Positions 23,233 to 34,899 of a DNA stretch of 64,000 nucleotides are shown here, piece after piece. A model generated the notes under the pieces. The model saw nothing but the letters and a program-made list of their open reading frames with translations. It ran no database searches and had not been told where the DNA came from. The stretch is from Spinacia oleracea (taxonomy: Eukaryota; Streptophyta; Magnoliopsida; Caryophyllales; Amaranthaceae), in assembly GCF_020520425.1 (NCBI RefSeq), contig NC_079492.1:139194361-139258360 (forward strand), given 5' to 3'. Each line of letters opens with the position of its first letter. Positions within the stretch are counted from its first letter, which is position 1. Both the position numbers and the translations under genes were made by a program.

Positions 23233-23596
23233 TATATTTTTGAAAAACTTAATACACCAAGTATCCTTAATAAACGCCATAAACCCCGAATTAACATCTT
23301 AACCACATAATAAACACATTGCTTACATTATTTCTACACCTAATGCTCCTGAAACTGCTATGAAATCGAAAAGAAAAACAAAATTTAGAAAGAGATGAAA
23401 GCAGAATCTTGAAGAAAAATGAGCTTCCTGACCATCAATGGATATTCAAATTTAAATGCTGGAAATTTGGAAAAGAGAGCACATAAACATCAAAATGAAT
23501 GAAAAAATAATTCCAACAACACGTATTGTAACATTTACTTGTTGAAGCACATTAATACATAACTAAATTAGGTACTGTGCAAACCAATTGAAGTTG

Positions 23597-24055
23597 GTAG
23601 GGGTGTTCATAAATACCCGACCCGCATTACCGAACCCGTCGACCCGCTGACCCCGACACAAATAGAGCGGGTATTTTTCTACTTCCTCCGTTCCGTTAAT
23701 ATCGCACCATTTGGGTTTTTTCACTATTCACACTACGACTTTGGCCATTTTTTGTGATTCATACGTAAGAAAATTGTAGTCATGTGGGGTCACGTTAGAT
23801 TCGTATCGATATATATTTTCTAATTATCAATTTTTTATAATTTTTACTTACACGTAATTTGTGATATTAAGAGTCAAAGTTATGTGTTAGAGGAGTAAAA
23901 GTCAACCATGGTGCGATATATATGGAACGGAGGAAGTATTTTTTCTGAAATAAACGGGCCGGGTACCCGACCCGGAAAATTACCGGGTATGCGGGTCGAG
24001 GCATGGGCCGTTTATTTTGGGATTCGGGTACCCGGTACCCGTTTAAATCTCTAAC
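23597..24055. repeat. GGGTACCCG-rich repeat, split by a MITE
   Basis: Starts TAGGGGTGTTCATAAATACC and continues with many ACCCGACCCG and GGGTACCCG motifs, unusually GC-rich for this locus. The same start phrase, inverted (TGAACACCCCTA), ends a related block at 57820-57972. TAGGGGTG ends suggest a hAT-derived repeat, but no second end was found. A Stowaway element interrupts it. Confidence 0.5.
23682..23936. mobile_element. Stowaway-type MITE
   Basis: A 255-bp element with ends CTTCCTCCGTTCCGTTAATATCGCA and complement, TA flanks, inserted in the GGGTACCCG repeat. Same subfamily as 8242-8494. Confidence 0.85.
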
Positions 24056-24269
24056 CTTTAAAATACTCACATTTGCAACACTATGCTTATCAATAGTGTT
24101 TTGAGTCACAAATTCATGAAATTCACTATTCCTAAGGAAATGTTTTGCATTCCTTCCCTTTGCAAGCTCTATCATACTTCTTCAATCAACCAAGGTTCAA
24201 ACCTTGTAAGCAACAAATTTCCACATTTTTTTTTCACTTTCTCTCTTTTCTGTTTTCTGATTCATAAGT

Positions 24270-24533
24270 GATAAATATTATATAAGGGAAAAGCTTTCCC
24301 CCAATATTATTGATGAACAAGAGTATTTATACACCCACAATTTCCAAGCAGGGCGTACGAAACAACTAGGATAAGAAAATCAAAGAGTTTCCTAAACCCA
24401 CTAACCTTCCTAATACTTTCTAACTTACGTAACAACTACAACATTAATACTTTTAATACTTTGTAACTTACATAACAGCTAGAACATTATTACTTTCTTA
24501 ATTAATTAGGTATAACATTTAATTTTCGTAACA
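24270..24533 (-). mobile_element. 3' LTR of a truncated Ty1/copia element
   Basis: On the minus strand the LTR begins TGTTACG at 24533, directly after a purine tract (GAGGGAGGG) that follows the copia reading frame. It contains TATAAATACTC and ends near 24270. The matching 5' LTR is absent from the window. The distal edge is approximate. Confidence 0.6.
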
Positions 24534-25375
24534 CCCTCCCTCAAGTTGGAGCATGTGTGGGGATTAAAAATGCCCAACTTGGAAAAAAGAAAATCAAATT
24601 GTTGCTTCCCAAGAGCTTTAGTAAACATGTCAGCGAGCTGTGAGGAAGTGGATACATAAGATGGTTCAATTACACCATCTACTATAGCATCACGAACAAA
24701 ATGACAATCAACCTCAATGTGCTTTGTGCGCTCATGAAAAATCGGATTCTTAGCCATGTGCAAAGCGGACTAACTGTCACAAAATAATGGAATAACTTTA
24801 GGATGATGAACTCCTAAACTCAACAACAATCCCTTTAACCATTTTAATTCACATGTAATCGCGGCCATGGAGCGATATTCTGCCTCTGCGGAAGAGCGAG
24901 AAACAGTGTGTTGGTTTTTTTTGTCTTCCATGAAATAGGCGAATGACCTAAAAACACAAACCAACCTGTTAAAGAACGACGAGTGATGGGACACACTGCC
25001 CAATCTGAGTCGCACCATCCTTGCAAAGTTAAATTACTATCAGCACGTAATAGGATACCCTGCCCTGGTGTACCCTTCAAGTACCGAACAACTCTCAATG
25101 TTGCATCCCAATGGTCAACTCGAGGCTCCTGCATGAATTGTGATAAGATATAGACCGAATAAGCAAGGTCCGGAAGAGTCACAACTAAATAGACCAGGCG
25201 GCCTACAAGCCGGCGGTAAGCCTCAGGCTCCTTCATTAACGACTCATCAGCTAGGCCAAGACGATGATTTTGTTCAATGGTAAAGCCGCAAAACCTGCTT
25301 CCGAAATAATATCAAGAGTATACTTCCGTTGACACAAAAATAATCCTGAATCACTCCTCGCAACCTCAATGCATA
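24534..25375 (-). pseudogene. Ty1/copia pol fragment: end of reverse transcriptase and RNase H, broken
   Basis: Minus-strand frames read, in order: QRKYTLDIISEAG; a frameshifted stretch; EAYRRLVGRLVYL; QFMQEPRVDHWDATLRVVRY; GWCDSDWAVCPITRRSLTGW; then, after a frameshift near 24900, VSRSSAEAEYRSMA and LFCDS, a stop (TAG in place of the usual QAA), [20 protein letters not shown] and [11 protein letters not shown]. These are the copia RNase H motifs in the right order. At least two frameshifts and one stop disable it. Gag, protease, integrase and most of RT are missing. Confidence 0.9.
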
Positions 25376-26339
25376 CATAACCAAAACGCATAGGCAATTC
25401 TGAAGAAACCTTTCAGAATTCACAAACCATAAAACACAAATAGAGAAGAAGATAAGGGGATTGGGAAGGAGAGGGAGAGATGGAAAGGAATGAAATTATA
25501 GTTTGGTATATATTCGTTGGAATCCCTGAAAACAGATATATTGAAACTCCTTTGGGAACAAATTAAGGAAGTGTATAATCTCATCTCACTGTGATATGAT
25601 CTAAAAATTAGGGGGGGGGGGTATAGGGATACCAGTTTAAGTTAGGATAAGAGCTTTTAGTATGCTATTATTTATCCAAAAACAATTATTTCTCAAGCAA
25701 TTAAAAAGAACCTTTAAAACTTGTCAACCCACACAAGACATAAGAAAGGGAAGATACTTTGAACTTCGATTCTGTGATGGAACTGGCATGCCGACACAAT
25801 GCCTTTTTAACACGTTCTCTAAAAATTCTAAAAAAATATTTAGAATATACAAGATCTGCCCTCTAACCTATTCTCGAACTTATACTTTCAATTTACTTCT
25901 AAAATTTAATTTTGTGATATACTTACCAACTGGTGAAGCATGTCTATTGTCAGGTTGATCAAAACGACTTCAAAGATGTGCTCGAAACACTATGCACGTT
26001 CTACTTCCTAATCAAAATTAACCTAGCGACGACTCTTTCTAGGAACATTGTTCTGCAATTGCGCCTCAAGACATTTGTTCATGAAGAAGCAGAAGAGCAT
26101 TTTAGAACGTCAGTAAACCTTTCCATTTGTTTAGTATACCACGAACTAATTGTTGTGTATAAACTTTCTTTAGTTTTGAGAATTTCTATAAGAATAAGTA
26201 GCTATATGCTACATATATGTTCTTTACTAATGCCTTTTGCAAATAGGACTCTTGAAACTCAACTAATAGCTTATTGTTATATTAATTGTTCTATCTATTT
26301 GTTTAGTTCGTTTTGCCATTTGATTTCGATATCTTGGGG
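25376..26339. other. Unassigned sequence, probably Helitron interior
   Basis: Contains frames of 98 (25662-25958) and 146 codons (25933-26373, plus) that overlap and resemble nothing I know. The longer one runs into the GC hairpin that ends a Helitron at 26373, so at least part of this stretch is probably transposon DNA. No 5' Helitron end was found. Confidence 0.4.
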
Positions 26340-26373
26340 GACCGCGCGCGCTAGCGCGCGGTCCAACAACTAG
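26335..26373 (+). mobile_element. 3' terminus of a second Helitron
   Basis: GGACCGCGCGCGCTAGCGCG followed by CGGTCC forms a strong hairpin, then AACAA and CTAG directly before T: the Helitron 3' end pattern. The hairpin is far more GC-rich than its surroundings. The left end of the element was not located. Confidence 0.65.
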
Positions 26374-27124
26374 TACTCTTAAAAAAAGGAAAAAAACCAA
26401 TGAACCACATGTACTCATGTAGGGTATTTCATTTCTTGTTGTAGCCGCCAGCCTCACACAAACCAGATACTAGATCTCCTCTTCCTCTCTTTCTCTCTTC
26501 TTCAATTTCCATACTCCCTCTCACACTCACTTAAATCTACAGAGTATTACATTAAATAAAAACTCGTTCTCACTCACCACTACGACTCTCTGGCTTTTTA
26601 TTCTTTAGATTTTGGGGGTTTTTAATCTATTTAACCGCAAACGTCGAAGTGACGAAGCTGCGTAATTGATTTAATTTCTCTATTTATTGATTAAGTTGTG
26701 TGGTCAACTGGTCATTGATTTACTCCAAGATTATTGCTTTGTTGACAAATCGGATTGATGTTGCTGCTTCTTTTCCTTTTTTGTCAACAACAATCTTAAG
26801 GGGAAGGGGTACTCTTACTTCTTTTTGTTTTGTTGTGGGTTCTTTTAGTTTGGTATAATTTTAATTTTGCTTAATTTGTTACAATATCTCTCCTCCTTTG
26901 CTTTTGCACTAACAAAACGATGGTAAAACATCAAATTAGAGTTAAGCACAAAGGTGGGGACTAACCTTTTAATTTTTTTACCGTTTGGGACCTATAACTT
27001 TTTTTTTCACCGATCAGGATCTACTATTCACTTTCCGGTCAAAACTAACCAAAGTGAATAAAAAAATTAGTCCCCTTGATTAAAATCTTAGTCCCTTTGG
27101 TTAAGATACTGTGGCAATAACTTA
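26374..27124. other. Non-coding stretch left of CACTA-1, with an inverted-repeat segment
   Basis: The CT-rich part (26470-26560) looks like a plant 5' leader, but no start codon with a credible protein follows. Bases 26925-27060 match 57640-57775 in inverted orientation. No gene is supported. Confidence 0.4.
26925..27060 (-). repeat. Inverted repeat partner of 57640-57775
   Basis: The complement contains CCGGAAAGT..., GGTGAAAAAAAAAGT, TAGGTCC, GTCCCCA and GCTTAACTC in the same order as 57655-57772. The two copies are diverged, inverted and 30.6 kb apart. Confidence 0.6.
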
Positions 27125-27245
27125 CACTAGAGGAAAAATTCTCATAGGTGGCTCATCAAAGGTTGCCCTTATACAACAAGAGCCACCTTTGATAGTTAAA
27201 AAAAAATAAAAAAAAAATTAAATCATTAAAATCTTTCCCTCCCTT

Positions 27246-27720
27246 TTGTTAAGCGCATCTTTAGACCTGCTTCATTCTTCTCTCGCAGTCACTCCATACT
27301 CACCTATACTAGGTAAATTTACTTCTTCCCTGTCGTGCACAGTCAGCCACTCCGGCCACCATCACCACCGACTACTTTTCAAGTGTCCTTTAGAAATTAC
27401 TTCCATATTAAAAAAAAGGAAAACAAAAAACACTTTTGAAACCAAAAAAAATTCTCTCATTCTCTTTCAAAGTCTCCTGCAATTCTTCTCTGCTTAATTC
27501 CCCGCACTCCCTCTCAAGCGCCCTTATGTGCCGTCGTCATCTTGATAAAAACATCACCGGCATACAAGTTACCAACGTCAACCACCACCCTCAAGTATTA
27601 ATCGAAGTTCATAGTTGATTTAGGTCGGGAATCTTCATCCAGATCTGCTCAATCTGGGTTACACAAGGGCTTATCTCCTCAAACTCAATGAATTTCCGCC
27701 GCGAACCTCGAAATTCGGTA
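27246..27720 (+). other. Leader-like region of CACTA-1
   Basis: CT- and CA-rich sequence with an ATG frame of 83 codons (27246-27497) and no recognisable domain. Position and composition suggest the 5' exon of a transcript made by the element. Not supported as a protein gene. Confidence 0.3.
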
Positions 27721-28845
27721 TATTTCTTTATATTTTCTTATCCAATTTTATTTTTCTATGAACAAGATTGCTTAAGATTGGGCTAATACTATCGCATAAT
27801 CTTGTCTTTTCATTACATGATACTTAATTTTCTGTTTATTCGATCACTTTTCATCCAAATTTCTTGAGTAATTTGTGCCCTAATTTTTCTGAAACCTTTC
27901 TCACTCGGTTTGATTGAGTAATTTACTTGCAAGGTAATATTTGATTACATATTTCAGGTTTTATAGTTTTCAGCCTTATTTTGTTAATTATTGAATTCAT
28001 GCCATATAGAACTGAAGAACCTGTTGTTGTGAAAGAAATTGATGACATCAGAGGCATTAAAAGGGATCTAATTAGTGATTCTGAAAAAACTTCTGCCAAC
28101 TCTATGTAATTGTTGCTCAATGTATATATCCGGAGGATACTTGAGAATCAGAAGCATAGAGGTACAACATTTCCATTCTAGGAACAAAGACTTTGTTTAC
28201 AGATGTTCTTTTGATGATTTCTTTTGCCAATTTGAGTTTGTTTAGAGAATATGAGGGTGGTTTTAGTTTGTGTAAACAGACTGTTGTGGTGTGAAAATCA
28301 ACTGGTACATATATATCAGACGGCTACCAATTGTCAATATTGTACCATGATGTCCAGCTTTTTAGTTGAGTTACAATTTATCAGCTGACAAAACTAGAAC
28401 ATATATAAGATGTTGTTCACAAGTCCTTACATTTATCAACTAGAACATACAATTTATCGGCTACTAAGTATCTTTCACTTTGGCATAGAGTTTCATCAGA
28501 AACCATTTCTTAGTTACCTAATAATGTTGGTATGGACCACTTAATGCTCCCAACAGAACTACACAAGTGGTGGCTTCAAATGCTTGATATCTCAAAGCTT
28601 TCATCCCACTTCCACACTACCTTTTATACTAAGAGAAGAAATATTGAACAGAAACATTTATTTGCTGTTGTAATTTGAAAGGATTGTCATTGTGCATTGG
28701 ACGAGAGGAGGGTTTTTATTTTATTTTATCCAAATCAGTGTTAAGATTTTTTTATTTTAATTTAGGAAATTTCCTCTTTGGATGTCTTCTTTTAGATTCT
28801 TGTTGAAGTTGATAATCTGCAAGACTTTTATTTTTTTGACTCAGG

Positions 28846-29674
28846 GAGAAATAGCAGCAGCATTCGTGACTCTTTTTCAACGGTGTCAGGACTAGCAACT
28901 GCAGACGTGGTAGAAATCCCAATACCATATGTTGTTGCAGAAGTTTCTATTAAGCGTCTAGCCTCTCTAAACAAGCCTGAAATCCCAATACTTGTGTTGG
29001 GATGTCTGTTTGCAATTGCCAGTGGTGCAATATTTCCAGTATTTAGTACAATATTTGCTAGTGCGGATTGAAATGTTTTACAAGCCACCAGATATCTTGA
29101 GAAAGGATTCAAGGTTCTGGTCCCTTATGTTTGTTGTCATTGGCTTAGCAACACTGATATCGTAACCAGCTAGAACCTATTTCTTTTCTTTACCTGGGTG
29201 TAAGTTGATAAGAAGGATCAGAACTTTATGTTTTGAGAGAGTACTGCACATGGAGATTGGCTGGTTTGACGAGGCAGAAAATTCAAGTGGTACAATAGGT
29301 GCAAGGCTATCTGCTGATGCTGCAACTGTACGTGCTTTAGTTGGAGACGCATTGGGTTTTCTTGTCAAAATATTTCCTCTGCTATAACTGGTTTGGTCAT
29401 TGCTTTCCTTGCAAACTAGATTCTGGCATTGATAGTCCTCGTCTTAATCCCTCTCATAGGAATCAGTGGTTATCTCCAAGTAAAGTTTACGCAGGGATTT
29501 AGTGCTGATGCAAAGGTTCTTCATCTCTTCTTTCTTTCATTCTCTGCCTACATTTGTAATTTTCACCAAATTTCTTTGTTCTTATGTTTATGTTTCTGCA
29601 GAAGAAGTACGAGGAGGCTAGCCAAGTTGCCAACGATGTAGTTGCGAGTTTCGTGTTTTCAGAGTTATTCGAAG
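28846..29674 (+). pseudogene. Captured ABCB (P-glycoprotein/MDR-type) transporter fragment
   Basis: Frames read in order the linker and second transmembrane domain of a plant ABCB full transporter: RDSFSTVSGLATADVVEIP, then [119 protein letters not shown], and, after an intron with GT/AG borders (29515-29600), [13 protein letters not shown]. Frameshifts and stops (TGA near 29070, TAA near 29163, a shift near 29370) destroy the frame, and both nucleotide-binding domains are missing. A retained intron means capture from genomic DNA rather than from mRNA. Confidence 0.88.
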
Positions 29675-30083
29675 GTCAGGCTTCCTCAATTTAATCTTTG
29701 TTTGAAACTGGATGCTCAATTTTGTGCTGGTTTCTTTTCCTCTGAAACTGAGTGATCAACCAATTTGTCAAAGGAGTTTTAAAAGTTCTAAACTTTTCTA
29801 TGAAACATTTATTAAGTACTTAGGGTTTTTTTTCCTTTGTATTTGTTATGTATAATGATTAATTAGTTTCTGAAAATGCAGCGACCTCTTTCATCCTAGA
29901 TAGTTGCATGATTTTTTTATTAGTCTCCCATTTCTAATTCCTCTTTATTTTAAGAGTGCAAGGCCATGAGAATTTTTCTTTCTTGTGCACCTTTGTATTA
30001 AGATCTAGACATTCACCTTAGTTCTGTTATGATGCGATGCTTCTGAGAGTTGTTCCTTATATATTTTCTTTCCATGTAGCGCA

Positions 30084-30164
30084 ATGACCACATCTTTATC
30101 TCAAGACAGGAGGATCAAGATTGCTGGTGGTGGTGATCCTATTTTCTCTAACAATTTGTTTAAG
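30084..30164 (+). CDS. Short exon-like segment of CACTA-1, before the array
   Basis: Reads MTTSLSQDRRIKIAGGGDPI then FSNNLFK and ends at a possible donor, AAG|GCAAGT (GC type). Spliced to the exon at 32876 it would stay in frame. CACTA-2 has a similarly placed short exon ending NHK before its array (50714-50801). No function recognised. Confidence 0.4.
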
Positions 30165-31009
30165 GCAAGTGTCTTTCCTCTATATAATTTGTTCTCATCT
30201 TTGATATCTGGTATGTTGTGAGCATGTTGTGAGCATGCTGCATGAAAATATAAAAACCTGTATGATATGTAATTAGATTTATTAATGGTAAAGGACTACT
30301 GTCAGGCTACATAATACTTACACCCATTTCGGTTCTGGGTTGCCGTAGTCTGCGCAGTGTCTATTGCCACAGTGAGATAGCAGTTGCTCTAACTTCTTTT
30401 GTGGGCCTGATGCACGAAACAATAATTTAAATGAAAAATAAAAAGTGAACTAAAGACTTTTTTGTTTTTGACAACTAGGACCTAAAAACTACTGTAATAT
30501 AAATCATCATTATATATAGAAGACAACAAATTGCAAAACAACATTTGTATTCTTTACTGAACAACACAGAGATGGAAAATCCAAGTATCCTGATATGCTT
30601 GAACAAAGTAAGACCCGTTTCTTCAAATTTAGCAAGAAATATTTGAAACAACATAGATATTTGCAAGAAATATTTGAAACAACATAGATATTTACTTGAA
30701 TGAGGCTTCTCTAAGTTAAAAGATGTTGTGACCCTAGATATTTTTACAACAAACAAATACTCAACAGAAAATTCATTTCAACAAAAATAAGTACAACAGA
30801 AGCTCAGCTGGAATGATCAAATGATCGTACTCAAGATACAAATGGCACAACCAAACATTTTAATCAACTTTAAATGCTAAAGGGAGACTTAAATAATGAT
30901 TCTAATATTCCATGAGTCATGACAATCACTTCATGAACTAGCAAATACGAATTTTAAAATCAAACAATAACAGTGTACTGTTTAAACATAGTGAGCCAAT
31001 TTCAGAAAC

Positions 31010-32830
31010 TAACATGGTAGGTGGGAGGAATCATGAAAACGTTTAAAATATGGAAATAATTACGTTTGTTGGTAGTTGGGATCGAAAATGCCATTTTTGG
31101 CCATAAATGACCTATATCGACCCAAATGACCCATAGTCGTGCATAACGAACTTGAAATGAGTCTTATAAACATATAACTAATCATATGAATCATGAAAAA
31201 GCTTTAGAATTTGAGTATAAGTTCGTTTGTTGGTAGTTGAGATCGAAAATGCCATTTTTGGCCATAAATGACCTATATCGACCCAAATGAACCATAGGCA
31301 TGCATAACGAACTTAAAATGAGTTTCATAAACATATAACTAATCATATGAATCATGAAAAAGGTTTAGAATGTGGATATAAGTTCGTTTGTTGGTAGTTG
31401 GGATCGAAAATGCCATTTTTGGCCATAAATGACTTATATCGACCCAAATGACCTATAGGCGTGCATAATGAACTTGAAATGAGTCTTATAATCATATAAC
31501 TAATCATATAAATCATGAAAAAGGTTTAGAATGTGGATATAAGTTCGTTTGTTGGTAGTTGGGATCGAAAATGGCATTTTTGGCCATAAATGACCTATAT
31601 CGACCCAAATGACCCTTAGGCGTGCATAACGAACTTGAAATGAGTCTTATAATCATATAACTAATCATATAAATCATGAAAAAGGTTTAGAATGTAGATA
31701 TAAGTTCGTTTGTTGGTAGTTGGGATCGAAAATGCCATTTTTGGCCATAAATGACTTATATCGACCCAAATGACCCATAGGCGTGCATAATGAACTTGAA
31801 ATGCGTCTTATAATCATATAACTAATCATAAAAATCATGAAAAAGGTTTAGAATGTGGATATAAATTCGTTTGTTGGTAGTTGGGATCGAAAATGGCATT
31901 TTTGGCCATAAATTACCTATATCGACCCAAATGACCCTTAGGCGTGCATAACGAACTTGAAATGAGTCTTATAAACATATAACTAATCATATGAATCATC
32001 AAAAATAGTTAGAATGTGGAAAGAGGTTCATTTGTTGGTAGTTGGGATCGAAAATTTTATTTTTGGCCATAAATGACCTATAACGACCCAAAAGACCCAT
32101 AGGCGTGCATAACGAACTTAAAATGAGTCTTATAAACATATAACTAATCATATGAATCATGAAAAACGTTTAGAATATGGAAATAAGTTCGTTTGTTGGT
32201 AGTTGGGATCGAAAATGCCATTTTTTGCCATAAATGACCTATATTGACCCAAATGACCCATAGGCGTGCATAAAGAACATGAAATGAGTCTTATAATCAT
32301 AAAACTAATCATATGAATCATGAAAAAGGGTTAGAATTTGGAAATAGGTTTGTTTGTTGGTAGTTGGTTTCGAAAATGATATTTTTTGCCATAAATGGCC
32401 TATATCGACCCAAATGACCCTTAGGCTTGCATAACGAACTTGAAATGAGTTTCATAAACATATAACTAATCATATGAATCATGAAAAAGAGTTAGAATGT
32501 GGAAATAGTTCGTTTGTTGGTAGTTGGGATCGAAAATGCCATTTTTGGCCATAAATAACCTATATCGACCCAAATGACCCATAAGCGTGCATAACGAACT
32601 TGAAATGAGTTTTATAAACATATAACTAATCATATAAATCATGGAAAAGATTTAAAAAGTGTACTTAGGTTCATTTTTTGATATTTGGGATCGAAAATGC
32701 CATTTTTGGCCAAATATGATCTATATCGAGCTAAGTGAGCCTTAGATGTGCATAAAGAACTTGAAATGAATCTTAGTACACTCAGAAAATTATTTTCGCG
32801 ACCAATATAATTTCTGTTTTCGCATATGAA
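31010..32830 (+). repeat. 161-bp tandem array in CACTA-1
   Basis: Eleven copies. The start of the phrase CGTTTGTTGGTAGTTGGGAT falls at 31063, 31224, 31385, 31546, 31707, 31868, 32029, 32190, 32351, 32511 and 32672: nine steps of 161 bp and one of 160. Each unit includes GATCGAAAATGCCATTTTTG and CGTGCATAACGAACTTGAAA. The last copy is the most diverged. It lies in the putative intron before the terminal exon. Homologous arrays are in CACTA-2 (inverted relative to its exon) and CACTA-3. Confidence 0.97.
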
Positions 32831-32875
32831 ACTTAATTTAATTTATTGGTTTGCATGTACGTTGTTCTTTTAAAG

Positions 32876-32983
32876 GTTTTCACAACTCCAAGGGAGGGGC
32901 CCTTCACCAAAGAGGAGTTGGATGAAGTTCGAGACAAGTGGGCTACTTACTTCAACGATTGTGAATTACCCTCAGGCTTGTAG
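32876..32983 (+). CDS. Terminal exon of CACTA-1, Ulp1/C48-tail-like
   Basis: After the acceptor CTTTTAAAG the frame reads VFTTPREGPFTKEELDEVRD and ends KWATYFNDCELPSGL plus a TAG. The same module closes CACTA-3 (minus strand, 62738-62833), a frameshifted copy closes CACTA-2, and a version follows the Ulp1-like exon of the outer CACTA. In the outer element it comes directly after GYYVGRYM, so by homology it is the C-terminal helix of a C48 peptidase-like domain. The catalytic part is absent here. Confidence 0.6.
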   Translation, partial: VFTTPREGPFTKEELDEVRDKWATYFNDCELPSGL

Positions 32984-33194
32984 TTATTCGTGACTCTTAC
33001 ATTATTTTGTTATTTATCGATTTAATTAATTACATTTGAATTAATTCGGAAATATTATTGGAAATTTGAAATTTATATCATTTTTGAGGAATATCAAGAT
33101 GATGTTTGGTGAAACAGTATTCTATAAATTATAATGCAGAATTTTATATTGCAAAATATCAGGAATTATATTGCAGATTTTTTTTTTTTAAAAA

Positions 33195-33490
33195 AAAAAA
33201 ATAACTCAAAAGTTGCCCTTGTTTGCAACAAGAGCAACTTATGTGAATCTTATAAGTTGCCCTTGTTTCAAACAAGAGCAACTTATGTGAAGCTTATAAG
33301 TTGCCCTTGTATGCGACAAGGGCAACTTATAAGTTTCACATAAGTTGCCCTTGTTGCAAACAAGGGCAACTTATAAGATTATAAGTTGCCCTTGTTAAGG
33401 GCAACCTTTGATAATTTCACAAAAGTGACCCCCCCATATGTTGCCCTTGCAATTGGCAATCTATAAGCCAATTTTAAGGGCAACTTATGA
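33195..33490 (+). repeat. Subterminal repeats of CACTA-1
   Basis: Repeated, often inverted, AAGTTGCCCTTGTT / AACAAGGGCAACTTAT motifs spaced about 30-50 bp, next to the right terminal repeat. A few copies also lie at 27150-27190. In CACTA elements such repeats bind the TNPA-type protein. Confidence 0.8.
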
Positions 33491-33507
33491 TGTTTTTTCC
33501 TCTAGTG

Positions 33508-34210
33508 TTACTGGTCCTATGTGGCAATTCTTGCTGTATTTTTTTCCCTTGAAAATACTTTTGCTCCAAAATCTGTCACCTACTCACCTTTCCTTTAACC
33601 ACCATTCTTAATCAACTAAAATAACTAATTAAAACCCACCGAAACCCCCCATTAATGAGAAAGCTAATCTCATTTCCGCCATTATTCACGAACGCAGGGT
33701 GTGCAGGGAATGTTACATTGGGTTTTATCTTAAAATTTGGGAATTTGTTAGGTTTTGTTGTGATTATTTTGATATGGTGAGAGTTTATGAATTATTGTCA
33801 ATGTAGAATTAGAGGGAGGGGATCGGAGGAGTTCAATTGTCTGAATAGATGGATTATGGGATAAGGGGATTGTATGAATATGTGAGGAATCTCCCATAGC
33901 AACTATTTGTTATTCGCTCTCATAAATTTCTTGTTCTTGTTCTTCTTTGTTTTGATCCCCTCTCCAATCTCATTTCCACTATTAATGACGAACCAAGGTC
34001 TTATTTTCACTCTCTTTAATTGCTCAATTAGATCTATGTTATATCGTTGATGCAATTATGTTGGGAGTTTTTGCATTTTCAATTTTAATTAGATGATTAA
34101 TTGAGTGAAATTGTTATGTGTTGAAATTATTGATGAATATTTTCTTTGATATTACCCAAGATCCATCTACTCCCTTTCTTAATTCTTATTTTCTCTCTCC
34201 TCAAGACCTA
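33508..34210. other. Segment between CACTA-1 and the outer CACTA
   Basis: Leader-like, CA- and CT-rich sequence (33580-34000), no convincing ORF. It contains two similar phrases around AATCTCATTTCCGCCATTAT and AATCTCATTTCCACTATTAA, 300 bp apart. Confidence 0.4.
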
Positions 34211-34429
34211 CACTACTACAAAATAGAGAATAGAAAACGCTGAATAGAGGACGGTTAAATTTGTTAAGCGTTATCTAGGAGTATAGAGTACGCATTGCTC
34301 TCATAACAGTTGTGTGAAAAAAGAATAGAGTACGGTTGCCTTACCTAACCGTCTTATATTTTTTACCATAATAAAAAAATATATAAAATTTAAAAATACT
34401 TAATAAAAGGAAAAATTGACATAAATAAT

Positions 34430-34705
34430 CCCACCTTTCACTCATCTTCTCAGAATAATCCCAACTTCGGATTATTTTAGAATAATCCAAACTTTAGGGG
34501 TTACATTCTCAAAATAATCCAAACTATCAATTTGCCTATGTACAATAGACCCAAAATGGATTAGTAATGACACAAAAAAAAGACTTCGGATTATTTTGAG
34601 AAGGTAACCCCTAAAGTTTGGATTATTCTAAAATAATCCAAAGTTGGGATTATTTTTAGAAGATGTGTGAAAATTGGGATTATTTATGTCAATTTTTCCT
34701 TAATA
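34430..34705. repeat. Inverted repeat of AATAATCC motifs
   Basis: The segment 34430-34545 (CATAAATAATCCCACCTTTC, then AGAATAATCC repeats) is matched inverted by 34580-34705. The two arms can form a long hairpin. It looks like a small foldback MITE inside the outer CACTA. Confidence 0.6.
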
Positions 34706-34899
34706 AAATATAAAATTGTTTTTAAGATAGCCGCTTCATATTCTTTTACAAAACTATTTTTACAATAAAAAAAACCTTAATTAAACCAAGTGAACCATTT
34801 ATTTTAAAATAATAAAAAAAATAACAAAGCAATTCAAATTTTAAGCAGTACTCCCAAAAGTTAGGCGGCAGATCGAAAATGAATTCCCAAAACTTATGA

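Larger units (their letters stand above)
27125..33507 (+). mobile_element. CACTA-1: En/Spm-type element carrying an ABC transporter fragment
   Basis: Terminal inverted repeats CACTAGAGGAAAAA at both ends, with a 3-bp target duplication TTA (27122-27124 and 33508-33510); both are diagnostic for CACTA elements. Subterminal repeats are built on TTGCCCTT/AAGGGCAA. The 6383-bp body has no transposase (TNP2) that I can see. It holds a leader-like region (27240-27720), an ABCB pseudogene fragment, a 161-bp tandem array and a short terminal exon. It would depend on a transposase from a related element. CACTA-3 has the same 14-bp terminal repeat. Confidence 0.92.

Noticed and set aside
28846-29674. 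Functional ABC transporter gene
   Set aside because: Frameshifts and stops, missing nucleotide-binding domains, and location inside a CACTA element.
31010-32830. Regular tandem array considered as a CRISPR array
   Set aside because: Whole 161-bp units repeat with no short-repeat/unique-spacer alternation, and the DNA is a plant nuclear genome.
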